DNA of 11,940 bases, taken from Clostridiales bacterium. GTDB taxonomy: Bacteria > Bacillota > Clostridia > Christensenellales > CAG-917. Shown here piece after piece: positions 4,647 to 11,940 of this stretch. A program made the translations under genes and the position numbers. Each line of letters begins with the position of its first letter. The stretch's first letter is position 1. The notes below the pieces were generated by a model. It had not been told where the DNA came from and did no database searches. It saw only the letters and a program-made list of their open reading frames with translations. The stretch lies in assembly GCA_014799525.1 (NCBI GenBank), contig JAAVHW010000087.1, positions 1 through 11,940 of the forward strand, given 5' to 3'.

Positions 4647-5812
4647 GTTCTCCTCCACAACAATAATTTTTTTATCCGTGCGCCAACGCCGTCATCGATG
4701 AGCGTATCCGCTACAAGCAGCAGTGCGGCTTTGGAGCTGTCCTCCGCGCGCGCAAAGCCAGCCAGCTTTGGCGTAAGTATTTCAATTGGTCTGTTCAGAT
4801 GCCCTCCAAGATACTGCTTGACACCGCGCATATCCGAAAAGCCCTCGCCAGTCAGATAGATTGGCATATAGGACGGCACGTCATCGGCATTTTCCTCAAG
4901 TATCAGCGAAATTGCGTACACGAGCATATCCCATCTAAATTTGACAATCTCGCTCACTGCGATTCCCGACACGCCCGTGCCTCCGTCGTAAACGAGCATA
5001 TCCTCTTCTTTGTAGCCGCGATTGACATCTACAAGCTTTTTGGCTTCAAACGCCGATTCAAGCGATACGCCGAACGCTTCGCAAATGTCTGCAGCAATAT
5101 GCGCTCCGCCAAGCGTAAACGACCTGAGCTTCAACACACCCTCGCCCTTTGCAATTGACACCGAGGTTGAGCTGTAGCCAACGTCGATAAGCATATATAT
5201 ACCCTCGCGCTGTTGACTGTCAAGAAGCGTAATGCCCTCCGCCCAGTTGGTTGCAATATATCTCACGTCAGTGAAGCCAGCGGACTTCATCTGTCTGTCA
5301 AACGCAGACACGAAGCCGCGCTCTGCAAGCATATACGATACGCCTGCGTCTATGTGCTTTGCCTCCATATTGCGGACGTCGCCCCACAAATTTCTGCCAC
5401 CGTCAATAGAATAATATATCGCAGACGTGTTTATCACCGCGTATTCAGAGGAATTGAAGTCGTTGCCTTTTTCAAAGAGAAACGCAATATCGTCGTCTAC
5501 AACGCACCTTTTTCTGTCAAACGTGATTGACACTTCCTTGGTTTCTACACTTGTAAACTCGGCAGGTACTCCGATGAACACCTTTTTCGTGCGGGAGTTT
5601 GCACGGCGCTTGGCTTCAAGAACGGCATGCGCCGCAGTGAGGAGCGTATTCTCAGCGTCAAGCCAGACACCGTCCTCATAGCCGCTGTGCTCTTCCTTTA
5701 CGACAGCCTTTACGTCAAACACACTCTGGGCTTTTTTTACGCCAACGATTGCCGTGACTTCCTTTGACGTTATGTCAAGTACGACGATTTCCTTTGTAAA
5801 AAGACTGCCCAT
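4643..5812 (-). CDS. ftsA: FtsA-like actin-family division protein with atypical nucleotide site
   Basis: FtsA tethers FtsZ to the membrane. The 389-residue product has actin-like fold landmarks: the first phosphate-loop region VVLDITSKEVTAIVG (10-24), the second, LIDVGYSSTSVSI (208-220), FTLGGAHIAADI (232-243) matching the FtsA PLGGENIT region, and the adenosine-motif region LTGEGFSDMRGV (320-331). An SHS2-like segment lies between the first two. The first loop departs from the family's DIGTSK: the glycine is missing and a Glu follows the Lys. The adenosine motif reads GEG rather than GGx. The C-terminus (RIKKLLLWRRT) is basic and hydrophobic, consistent with a short membrane-targeting helix. 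The start ATG at 5812 has AGGGAGAG at 8-nt spacing. ATGA overlap with ftsZ supports the FtsA assignment; a PilM-like relative is less likely here. Confidence 0.85.
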   Translation of the reverse strand: MGSLFTKEIVVLDITSKEVTAIVGVKKAQSVFDVKAVVKEEHSGYEDGVWLDAENTLLTAAHAVLEAKRRANSRTKKVFIGVPAEFTSVETKEVSITFDRKRCVVDDDIAFLFEKGNDFNSSEYAVINTSAIYYSIDGGRNLWGDVRNMEAKHIDAGVSYMLAERGFVSAFDRQMKSAGFTDVRYIATNWAEGITLLDSQQREGIYMLIDVGYSSTSVSIAKGEGVLKLRSFTLGGAHIAADICEAFGVSLESAFEAKKLVDVNRGYKEEDMLVYDGGTGVSGIAVSEIVKFRWDMLVYAISLILEENADDVPSYMPIYLTGEGFSDMRGVKQYLGGHLNRPIEILTPKLAGFARAEDSSKAALLLVADTLIDDGVGARIKKLLLWRRT

Positions 5813-5834
5813 TGCGTATACTCTCCCTAAATAC

Positions 5835-5847
5835 GCAGAATTTCTGC
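5835..5847. promoter_or_regulatory. Perfect inverted repeat in the ftsA leader
   Basis: GCAGAA and TTCTGC flank a single T, forming a 13-bp palindrome about 16-28 nt downstream of the expected ftsA start site and just upstream of its ribosome binding site. It could be an operator for a repressor or a short leader hairpin. I cannot name a regulator. Confidence 0.4.
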
Positions 5848-5869
5848 ATATTCATACTTTTATATATAT

Positions 5870-5898
5870 ATAATATATATAAGCGACGGTCTTGTCAA
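5870..5898 (-). promoter_or_regulatory. Strong sigma-A-type promoter for ftsA-ftsZ
   Basis: TTGACA (5898-5893, perfect) and TATTAT (5875-5870, 5 of 6) are separated by exactly 17 nt on the minus strand. They lie in an AT-rich stretch in the only sizeable gap between murA and ftsA, with an expected start near 5863 and a leader of about 50 nt. The alternating TA tract overlapping the -10 offers other -10 registers, so the exact start is uncertain. This promoter would let ftsA-ftsZ be expressed independently of the upstream mur genes. Confidence 0.8.
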
Positions 5899-5921
5899 CG
5901 CATTTTATATATAAATTGAAC

Positions 5922-7181
5922 TTATTTTTTTATTCTGACAATATTTGCGCCGAGCGAGCTGAACGCACCCTCGAAATCCTCGTAGCCTCTGTCTATAAAA
6001 TGAGGATTGTACACCCTGCTTTCGCCCTCAACCTTCATTGCCGCAACACACAGTCCTGCACCGCCTCTTAGGTCGGAAGCAGTGAGCGTAGCTGCGTGAA
6101 GTCCGCACTCTCTGCCGTCTATGACTGCGGTGTTTCCGTGCAGTGAAATTTTTGCGCCCATCCTTTCAAACTCGCGAGCATGAGCAAATCTGCCGTCGAA
6201 CACCGTTTCGCATATTCTGCTTACTCCGTCCGCAAAGCACTGACATGCAAAATACTGCGGCTGCATATCCGTGGGGAATAGCGGATAAGGCGCGGTTATG
6301 ACGGACCTTGCGCGTATGCGCCCATCCGCGCGCACGCGTATGCCAAGCTCGCTCTCGCTTATATCGCAATATTCAGACCTGAACATCTGTAGCACAGCCT
6401 GCATATCGTTTGCGTCCACTCCGTATACGGTCACGTCTCCACCGCACAGCGCAGCCGCGGAAATTACAGTTCCTGCAACAATTCTGTCGCCGCCAGCCCT
6501 TAGCGTTGCTCCGCTAAGCTTCTTTACTCCTTCAACGCGTATGACGGACGTGCCTTCTCCTCTTATCTTCGCCCCCATCAGCTTAAGTCCTTTTGCAAGT
6601 GCAACGATTTCAGGCTCGCGCGCACAGTTGACAAGCGTAGTATATCCCTCCGCAACCGACGCGCACATAAGCAGATTTTCAGTTGCGCCGACGCTTGGAT
6701 AGCGCATGACTATATCCGCACCGCGAAGCTTCTCCGCCTTGCATCTTACGGTGTCGCCTATGCACTCCGTGCGCACACCCATTTGCCTTAGTCCGTCAAG
6801 ATGTATGTCAAGGGGTCTTGAGCCTATGTTGCAGCCGCCGGGCAGAGTCATTTCCACCTCGCCGATATTGCTTAGCAACGCGCCTATCATAAACATTGAC
6901 GAGCGCATGGTTTTGCAAAGACTGTCGCTCGCATGCGTGCGCGCAACTCCTCCGCTCACGCGCATGCGCCTGCCCTCGCGCGTAGCGCGTGCGCCTAAGT
7001 CGACAAGCAGTTCTATCATCGCGTCCACGTCGCGTATGTATGGGCAGTCCTCAATGACCACCTCTTCGTCTGTCAAAATTGCCGCCGCAAGCAAGGGAAG
7101 CACGGCGTTTTTTGCACCGTGCACCGTAACGCTGCCTTGCAGCCGTCTACCGCCATTTATAAGAATATATTCTTCACTCAT
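5922..7181 (-). CDS. murA: UDP-N-acetylglucosamine 1-carboxyvinyltransferase MurA
   Basis: MurA transfers enolpyruvate from phosphoenolpyruvate to UDP-GlcNAc, the first committed step of peptidoglycan synthesis, in the cytoplasm. The 419-residue product is full length. It shows GAKNAVLPLLAA (22-33, with Lys24-Asn25), the active-site loop PGGCNIGSRPLDIHL (114-128) with Cys117, which is the fosfomycin-sensitive form of the residue, DANDM (256-260), the general-base region TDMQPQ (304-309, Asp305), DLRGGA (370-375) and the ending IDRGYEDFEGAF (396-407). The start ATG at 7181 lies 3 nt after the ftsW stop with a weak GGTGAAG site, so translation is probably coupled. It occupies the place after ftsW where many clusters carry murG or murB. 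Which of the two Firmicute MurA paralogues it represents cannot be told from this window. Confidence 0.97.
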   Translation of the reverse strand: MSEEYILINGGRRLQGSVTVHGAKNAVLPLLAAAILTDEEVVIEDCPYIRDVDAMIELLVDLGARATREGRRMRVSGGVARTHASDSLCKTMRSSMFMIGALLSNIGEVEMTLPGGCNIGSRPLDIHLDGLRQMGVRTECIGDTVRCKAEKLRGADIVMRYPSVGATENLLMCASVAEGYTTLVNCAREPEIVALAKGLKLMGAKIRGEGTSVIRVEGVKKLSGATLRAGGDRIVAGTVISAAALCGGDVTVYGVDANDMQAVLQMFRSEYCDISESELGIRVRADGRIRARSVITAPYPLFPTDMQPQYFACQCFADGVSRICETVFDGRFAHAREFERMGAKISLHGNTAVIDGRECGLHAATLTASDLRGGAGLCVAAMKVEGESRVYNPHFIDRGYEDFEGAFSSLGANIVRIKK

Positions 7182-7184
7182 ACT

Positions 7185-8402
7185 TCACCGTATGCTTATT
7201 TTCTTTTTTGGGTGTTTGACTGTTTCCCTCTCGCTATCGTCAAAGGTGTCCACTCTGACAAACGGCAGTCTGCTTCGCGAGATAGACAGCAGCACACCAA
7301 TCGCGCCGAGGTACGCAACAAGCGAGCTTCCGCCTGCGCTTACGAATGGAAGCGGCAGACCCGTAGGCGGAACGGCTCCGCATACGACCGCTACGTTGAG
7401 CAGTGCCTGCACCGTAGTCACCGCAGTTATACCCGCCGCCAAATAGCACGAATATCTGTCCTGCGCCTGCCTTGCAATCTTTATTCCGCGCACCGCAATC
7501 GTGAGGAATAAGCCTATGATAACCGCTACGCCGATAAGCCCCGTTTCCTCGCCTATGACGGAAAGGATAAAGTCGCTCTCGGCAAATGGCAGGAACAGAT
7601 ACTTCTGTCTTGACGCAAACAGCCCGACTCCAAACAGTCCTCCGCTTCCGAGCGCATAGTAGGACTGTATAAGCTGATACCCCTCTTCGAGCGGCGACTT
7701 CCACGGGTCAAGGAAGGCGAGCAATCTCTGCATACGGTACGGCTCTATGACGACGAGAATGACTGCGCCTATGACTACGGGAACGACAAGCAGCAGCAAA
7801 TGCTTTATCCTTGCACCGCCCACGAACAGCATTATGAATATCACCGCCACCGCGCACATCGTGATAGACATATTCGGCTCCAACATAAGCAGTACGCAAA
7901 CCGCGCCGCCTACAAGCAGCATTGCAATCACGCTGCGGAATTTGCTCATATCCAGCTTGGACGCCACGAGCGACAGCATCATCACCATAAAGAACTTTGC
8001 ATATTCTGACGGCTGTATCGTGAAGAATCCAAGATTCAGCCAACGCTTTGCGCCGTAGCTCTCCACACCTATCACGGGCAGGAACACCATACCGAGCAAT
8101 ACGAGTCCGACAACGTACAGCGGAATCGTCGCCTTCTTTATCTTTGATATATCCACAAAGGACAGCCCGAGCATTGCAAACAGTCCGAGCGCAAGCGCGA
8201 CTGCCTGTGTCTTTACGTAGTGAAACGCATCGCCGAACTGTACGTCTGCCGAATACGAGGATGCGGAATATATGAAAAGCAGTCCTATTCCGCTAAGCGC
8301 AAGCGCTACGATAACAAGCGGCATATCCGCCTTACCTCTTGCGCGTTCTCCTATGCCCCTACGTGCAAACGCCCCGATTGTCCTTTGAAAACCGCCGCCC
8401 AT
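7185..8402 (-). CDS. ftsW: SEDS-family peptidoglycan glycosyltransferase FtsW/SpoVE
   Basis: This polytopic membrane protein polymerises lipid II into glycan strands at the septum, with a partner class B penicillin-binding protein. The 405-residue product has about ten hydrophobic segments after a basic N-terminus. SEDS landmarks are GAKRWLNLG (117-125), PSEYAK (131-136), DPWKSPLEEGYQLIQS (232-247), the loop AESDFILSVIGEETG (274-288) containing the conserved Asp277 expected to be catalytic, and GLPLPFVSAGGSSL (348-361). In spore formers this locus often holds SpoVE, the spore-cortex version, directly after murD. Sequence alone does not separate FtsW from SpoVE, and a single protein could serve both roles. 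The start ATG at 8402 comes 1 nt after the murD stop, with GAGG at 7-nt spacing. Confidence 0.95.
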   Translation of the reverse strand: MGGGFQRTIGAFARRGIGERARGKADMPLVIVALALSGIGLLFIYSASSYSADVQFGDAFHYVKTQAVALALGLFAMLGLSFVDISKIKKATIPLYVVGLVLLGMVFLPVIGVESYGAKRWLNLGFFTIQPSEYAKFFMVMMLSLVASKLDMSKFRSVIAMLLVGGAVCVLLMLEPNMSITMCAVAVIFIMLFVGGARIKHLLLLVVPVVIGAVILVVIEPYRMQRLLAFLDPWKSPLEEGYQLIQSYYALGSGGLFGVGLFASRQKYLFLPFAESDFILSVIGEETGLIGVAVIIGLFLTIAVRGIKIARQAQDRYSCYLAAGITAVTTVQALLNVAVVCGAVPPTGLPLPFVSAGGSSLVAYLGAIGVLLSISRSRLPFVRVDTFDDSERETVKHPKKKISIR

Positions 8403-8403
8403 A

Positions 8404-9711
8404 TTACAGCCTCGCGCGAAGCTCTTTCACACATGCGTTGAAATGCTTGCCCCTCATCTCGTAGCTTTCAAATTTGTCAAAGCTCTTTGATGACGGAGAG
8501 AATAAAATATTTTCATAGTCCTTTGCCCTTGCAATCTCAAACGCACTAAAAAGCGCGGACTTTACGTCGTCATAGACGGCTATATTTTCAAAGCCTGCCG
8601 CTCTTGCACTTTGCATAATGCTGACTGCATTGTCGCCGCTCACAGTGATAGCCTTAATGCTCGCTGGAAGCTCTGCAAACAAATCGTCAAAGTTTTCCTC
8701 TCTTTTTGCACCGCCGAGAATGAGAACGGTGTCGCCCGGCATACTCTCACAGGCGCACACGCACGCGGATACGTTGGTCGCTTTGCTGTCATTGTATATC
8801 GTTACGCCGTCGAGGTTGGCAACCTTTTCACGGCGGAAGTGCGGACGCTCAAACTCAATCGCGCCTGCCGCTACGTTGTAGGCGGATACGCCATGAGTCA
8901 TACATACCGCAACTGTCGCAAGCAGATTTTCAATCTCCGCTCCGCGCATATCCACCTCTTCAAGCTCAAGCACGGGCGAGCCGTCAAAGCACACGAAGCC
9001 CGATGATATGTACGCGCCGCCCTTTATCGGGTGCGTGGTGCTGAACGGCACTTTTTTTGCAACGATGTTCGGTACAAGTCCGCGGATTATTTCATCGTCG
9101 TCATTGTATATCGCAATATCCTGCGTGGACTGGTGCGCAAAGATATTCGCCTTTGCCGCAACGTACTTATTCATACTCCCATGCCTTTCCAAGTGGTCGG
9201 GCTTGATATTGAGAAGCACCGCCGTATCGGGCGAAAATTTTATGCTGCTTTCAAGCTGAAAGCTGCTCACCTCTATAACCGCCGTTTCCGTAGCGTCCAG
9301 TCTATCGGCAATGGATGAAAAAGGAGTTCCGATATTCCCAACCGCATAAGAGGATTTGCCTGCGCGGCGAAGTATATGGTCTATCAGCATCGTAGTCGTA
9401 GTCTTGCCGTTCGTGCCTGTTATTGCAATCTGCTCAGCCGCACAAAATTCGGAGGCAAGCTCAAGCTCGCTTATTATCAGCTTGTTTTCAAGCTTTGCGT
9501 CAAGCAACACTTCCTTGAAGCCGTTCACTCCTGGGCTTAGCACAATCACGTCTGCGGAATACAAGATTCCCTTGCTGTTCGTAGCGTGTGGGGTGTCGGG
9601 TTTATCGTCGTAAATTATCGCTTTTGCGCCCTTGTCTCTCACAAGCTGATAGGCGGACAATCCGCTTGCTCCCGCACCGTAGATGACTACGTTTTTGCCG
9701 ACTAATCTCAT
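8404..9711 (-). CDS. murD: UDP-N-acetylmuramoyl-L-alanine--D-glutamate ligase MurD
   Basis: MurD adds D-Glu to UDP-MurNAc-L-Ala using ATP in the cytoplasm. The 435-residue product has an N-terminal Rossmann-like substrate domain (GAGASGLSA, 12-20), the ATP loop TGTNGKTTTT (98-107), EVSSFQLE (147-154), NIKPDHLERH (168-177), a Lys at 187 in AAKANIF (the position usually carbamylated), and YNDSKATN in the third-domain junction. The C-terminal FSPSSKSFDKF and YEMRGKHF correspond to the family's SPA-S-D and F--RG--F motifs. The length is normal. The start ATG at 9711 overlaps the mraY stop (ATGA) with GAGG at 5-nt spacing. Confidence 0.97.
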   Translation of the reverse strand: MRLVGKNVVIYGAGASGLSAYQLVRDKGAKAIIYDDKPDTPHATNSKGILYSADVIVLSPGVNGFKEVLLDAKLENKLIISELELASEFCAAEQIAITGTNGKTTTTMLIDHILRRAGKSSYAVGNIGTPFSSIADRLDATETAVIEVSSFQLESSIKFSPDTAVLLNIKPDHLERHGSMNKYVAAKANIFAHQSTQDIAIYNDDDEIIRGLVPNIVAKKVPFSTTHPIKGGAYISSGFVCFDGSPVLELEEVDMRGAEIENLLATVAVCMTHGVSAYNVAAGAIEFERPHFRREKVANLDGVTIYNDSKATNVSACVCACESMPGDTVLILGGAKREENFDDLFAELPASIKAITVSGDNAVSIMQSARAAGFENIAVYDDVKSALFSAFEIARAKDYENILFSPSSKSFDKFESYEMRGKHFNACVKELRARL

Positions 9712-10709
9712 ACTGTCCTCGCAAATATCAGTGTCAAAGCTCCTCCTATAAGACTGACGACAAAATATATCGTTACAATTTTGCTTTCATGCAATCCCTT
9801 CATCTCCAAGTGGTGGTGGAAGGGAGCCATCAAAAATATGCGCTTTTTCGTCAGCTTGAAGTAAAGCACTTGCAATATAACTGATATGCTCGACCATACG
9901 AACATTATGCCTGACGAAAGAATTAAAAGCGGATTTTTCAAAAAAACAGCTACGCTTGCGCATGCCGCACCGAGTGCAAGCGAGCCTGTGTCGCCCATCA
10001 TTATCTTTGCAGGAAAGCCGTTGAAGATAAGATATCCAAGTACGCCGCCGAACATAGATACGCAAAAAACTCCAAGCGACAGCACCTGCTCTGCATACGC
10101 AGTATCGCCGCCGTCAAGCGCGTCCTTGTAGGTGAGGAATATGAGCAGCGCAAAGCCGAGGAAGTACGCAAGCGAGGTATACCCTGCGAGTCCGTCAAGT
10201 CCGTCCGTGAGATTTACGGAGTTTGTCGTCGCAATATAGACGAGCATGACGAACGGAATAATACCCCAGCTCAGATTCAGCGTAACGTCAGTAAACGGCA
10301 GCGCAATATCGCCGCCGATAAATCCAGAGGCATACACGAAATAGCCTGCCGCCGCACTAAGTCCGACTTGCCCTATTATCTTCTGATACGGTTTCAAGCC
10401 GAGGTTGCGCGAAAAGCGTATCTTGATGAAATCATCCAAAAAACCGACGAGGCAAAAGCCCGTCGCAATAGCCGCCGCCACTATCGACAGTGCCTTGAAC
10501 TCTACAAGCGAAAATACAAGCGCGGGTATCAAAAATATGAAGCCGCCCATTGTCGGAGTGCCGCTCTTGTACTCGTGCTGCTTTACGTAGCCAAGCACCG
10601 TCTGCTTTGCTTTAAGCCTTGACATCAGCTTTATGACGAGCGGCGCGATTATGACGGAGAACGCGCAGGATGCGATAAAGTATACGAGAAGTTTTATTCC
10701 GCCGCTCAT
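9708..10709 (-). CDS. mraY: Phospho-N-acetylmuramoyl-pentapeptide-transferase MraY
   Basis: MraY transfers phospho-MurNAc-pentapeptide to undecaprenyl phosphate, making lipid I at the inner face of the membrane. The 333-residue product is hydrophobic, with about ten membrane segments. It carries the family motifs GTPTMGG (50-56), FLDDFIKI (90-97, the Asp pair), NSVNLTDGLDGLAG (163-176), MGDTGSLALG (238-247) and FHHHLEMKG (297-305). Lys42, Gln44 and Glu46 of VKQHE also match the conserved N-terminal loop. The start ATG at 10709 overlaps the murE stop (ATGA). The Shine-Dalgarno sequence is weak, which suggests coupling to murE translation. Confidence 0.97.
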   Translation of the reverse strand: MSGGIKLLVYFIASCAFSVIIAPLVIKLMSRLKAKQTVLGYVKQHEYKSGTPTMGGFIFLIPALVFSLVEFKALSIVAAAIATGFCLVGFLDDFIKIRFSRNLGLKPYQKIIGQVGLSAAAGYFVYASGFIGGDIALPFTDVTLNLSWGIIPFVMLVYIATTNSVNLTDGLDGLAGYTSLAYFLGFALLIFLTYKDALDGGDTAYAEQVLSLGVFCVSMFGGVLGYLIFNGFPAKIMMGDTGSLALGAACASVAVFLKNPLLILSSGIMFVWSSISVILQVLYFKLTKKRIFLMAPFHHHLEMKGLHESKIVTIYFVVSLIGGALTLIFARTV

Positions 10710-11940
10710 CTCAGTTGCCCGTACCTTTCCACAACGTCAAAATCACTGTATGGGATTTTCTTTCCTCTTATCTCAAGATAGCCCTCGTTGCCCTTGCCAG
10801 CTATGACGAGAGTATCCCCCTCTTCCATTTCACCGAGCGCAAAGCGCACCGCCTCTATCCTGTCAACTATGCTCTTCATATCCTTTATGCTCACGCCGAC
10901 CTCGATATCCTTGATTATGTCCTGCGGATTTTCGCCGCGCGGATTGTCGGATGTGAGTATGATGCAGTCGCTGTAATATGACGCAACCTCGCCCATAAGC
11001 TTTCGCTTCCCCAAATCCCTTTCGCCGCCGCAACCAAACACAGTTATTAGGCGCGACTTTGTGAGCGTACGCGCAGTGGACAGCAGTTGCTTGAGTCCGT
11101 CTGGTGTATGCGCGAAGTCTATGATAATCGTGCCCTTGTCGTTGCGAAGCACGGAGAATCTTCCCTTCACAGTCTTTACCTTGCGCACCGCATGCGAAAG
11201 CGTTTCGCCGTCTACTCCAAGCTCACGCGCGACGGACAGTGCAGCAAGTAGGTTGTATACGTTGAACTCACCAAACAGCTTGCTCTTGCACTCTACGATT
11301 TCATCGTTGAGATTGGCTACGAAATTCGTGCCTATCGTATCCTCTCGCACGTTGACCGCAAAGCAGTCCGCAGGATTGTAAAGCCCGTAGCTTATTGCTG
11401 GCAACCCGATACTTTCCAATCTTCTGAGCAGCAGTCTGCCGCTCTCATCGTCCACGTTTACAACCGCCTTTTTGATATGCTCATGCGTGAAGTACGACAT
11501 CTTCACACCGCAGTAGTTGTCAAAGTCCTTGAAATAATCGAGGTGGTCCTGCGTTATGTTTGTGAGTATGGCAATATCCGCTTTTATGTCACCGAGCTTT
11601 TCAAGATATATCGCATGCGCACTCACCTCTGATACTACAACCTCGCAGCCCTTTGCCCTCATCTTAAACAAAAGCGAATTCAGCTCGTATGGGTCGGGAG
11701 TTGTCAGACTTCGCCCTACCTTCTCTCCGTCTATATAGTGTCCCTCCGTGCCAATAAGTCCGCACTTCATGCCTGCAAACGTCAAGATTGATGTCAGATA
11801 GTGCGCCGTCGAGGTCTTGCCGTTTGTGCCAACTACGGATATTATCTTCATATCCTTTGCTGGGTTCATAAAGCGGTTTGCACATACCTTTGCGTAGGCA
11901 GGCCGCGCGTTTTCAACAAGCACGTATTTCTCCTTAGGGT
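10706..11940 (-). CDS. murE: UDP-MurNAc-tripeptide synthetase MurE, N-terminal part outside window
   Basis: MurE adds the third amino acid to UDP-MurNAc-L-Ala-D-Glu. About 410 C-terminal residues are visible; roughly 80 residues of the N-terminal UDP-binding domain lie beyond the right edge. Counting from the GTG at 11923: GTNGKTST (32-39, ATP loop), LTTPDP (73-78), EVSAHA (99-104), TNITQDHLDYF (121-131), Lys141 (the probable carbamylated lysine), DFAHTPDGL (269-277), DNPRGE (326-331) and GKGNE (376-380). DNPR is the known signature of meso-diaminopimelate recognition, so that substrate is inferred. GKGNE differs from the usual GKGHE. An AAGGAG followed by GTG at 11923 resembles a start, but the upstream codons stay open and read as MurE linker (PKEKY), so the gene continues past the window. 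Confidence 0.95.
   Translation of the reverse strand, partial: PKEKYVLVENARPAYAKVCANRFMNPAKDMKIISVVGTNGKTSTAHYLTSILTFAGMKCGLIGTEGHYIDGEKVGRSLTTPDPYELNSLLFKMRAKGCEVVVSEVSAHAIYLEKLGDIKADIAILTNITQDHLDYFKDFDNYCGVKMSYFTHEHIKKAVVNVDDESGRLLLRRLESIGLPAISYGLYNPADCFAVNVREDTIGTNFVANLNDEIVECKSKLFGEFNVYNLLAALSVARELGVDGETLSHAVRKVKTVKGRFSVLRNDKGTIIIDFAHTPDGLKQLLSTARTLTKSRLITVFGCGGERDLGKRKLMGEVASYYSDCIILTSDNPRGENPQDIIKDIEVGVSIKDMKSIVDRIEAVRFALGEMEEGDTLVIAGKGNEGYLEIRGKKIPYSDFDVVERYGQLR

Noticed and set aside
4647..4658. FtsZ start at GTG 4658
   Set aside because: The GTG is part of the GTGGAGGAG sequence that serves as ribosome binding site for the ATG at 4646.
6706..7446. 246-codon plus-strand frame opposite murA and the end of ftsW
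   Set aside because: Its Ser/Pro/Arg-rich translation is typical of an antisense shadow, and it spans the junction of two well-supported genes.
11906..11932. Possible genuine start of a shortened MurE at GTG 11923 after AAGGAG
   Set aside because: The upstream codons remain open to the window edge and read like the MurE domain linker. A start here would delete the whole UDP-binding domain.

Overview
The window carries one block of ten genes on the minus strand, from the right edge to about position 363, plus the tail of one convergent plus-strand gene at the left edge. It is a division and cell wall (dcw) cluster joined to the early sporulation sigma-factor locus of an endospore-forming Bacillota. 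In transcription order (right to left) the genes are murE (5' end cut off), mraY, murD, ftsW/spoVE, murA, an ftsA-like gene, ftsZ, spoIIGA, sigE and sigG. The order ftsA-ftsZ-spoIIGA-sigE-sigG is the classic spore-former arrangement. The proteins look clostridial rather than Bacillus-like (murA in the cluster, compact SpoIIGA, divergent FtsA). A member of the Clostridia is my best guess; I cannot place it more finely. The DNPR motif of MurE points to meso-diaminopimelate peptidoglycan.

Right part (5922-11940): five envelope genes are packed with 4-nt ATGA overlaps or 1-3 nt gaps. MurE, MurD and MurA act in the cytoplasm on UDP-MurNAc-peptide precursors, MraY makes lipid I at the membrane, and FtsW/SpoVE polymerises glycan. 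murF, murG, murB and ftsQ/divIB are absent from the segment where they often lie, so they must be elsewhere or upstream.

Middle (3074-5921): a strong sigma-A-type promoter (TTGACA-N17-TATTAT) opens the ftsA-ftsZ pair. The two genes are joined by an ATGA overlap, and a strong intrinsic terminator follows ftsZ. FtsZ has a disordered N-terminal extension and a long Gln/Asn/Gly/Tyr-rich linker. The FtsA homologue lacks the usual glycine in its first phosphate-binding loop.

Left part (231-3073): this is the sporulation module. spoIIGA has its own candidate promoter with a perfect Spo0A box (TGCCGAA) abutting the -35. sigE encodes pro-sigma-E with a pro-sequence for SpoIIGA to remove. It is separated from spoIIGA by 166 nt that hold three tandem 15-bp repeats and a possible 42-codon ORF. 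sigG has its own leader with a textbook sigma-F promoter (GTATA-N15-GGTAATAATT) and a predicted hairpin covering its ribosome binding site. A hairpin at 235-255 separates sigG from the convergent gene, whose visible product is a Gln/Pro-rich tail.

I see no mobile element, CRISPR array, tRNA or rRNA. The genes themselves are known families. The parts worth a second look are regulatory (sigG leader, spoIIGA-sigE spacer, ftsA leader) and structural (FtsA nucleotide pocket, FtsZ low-complexity tails, SigG residue 42).
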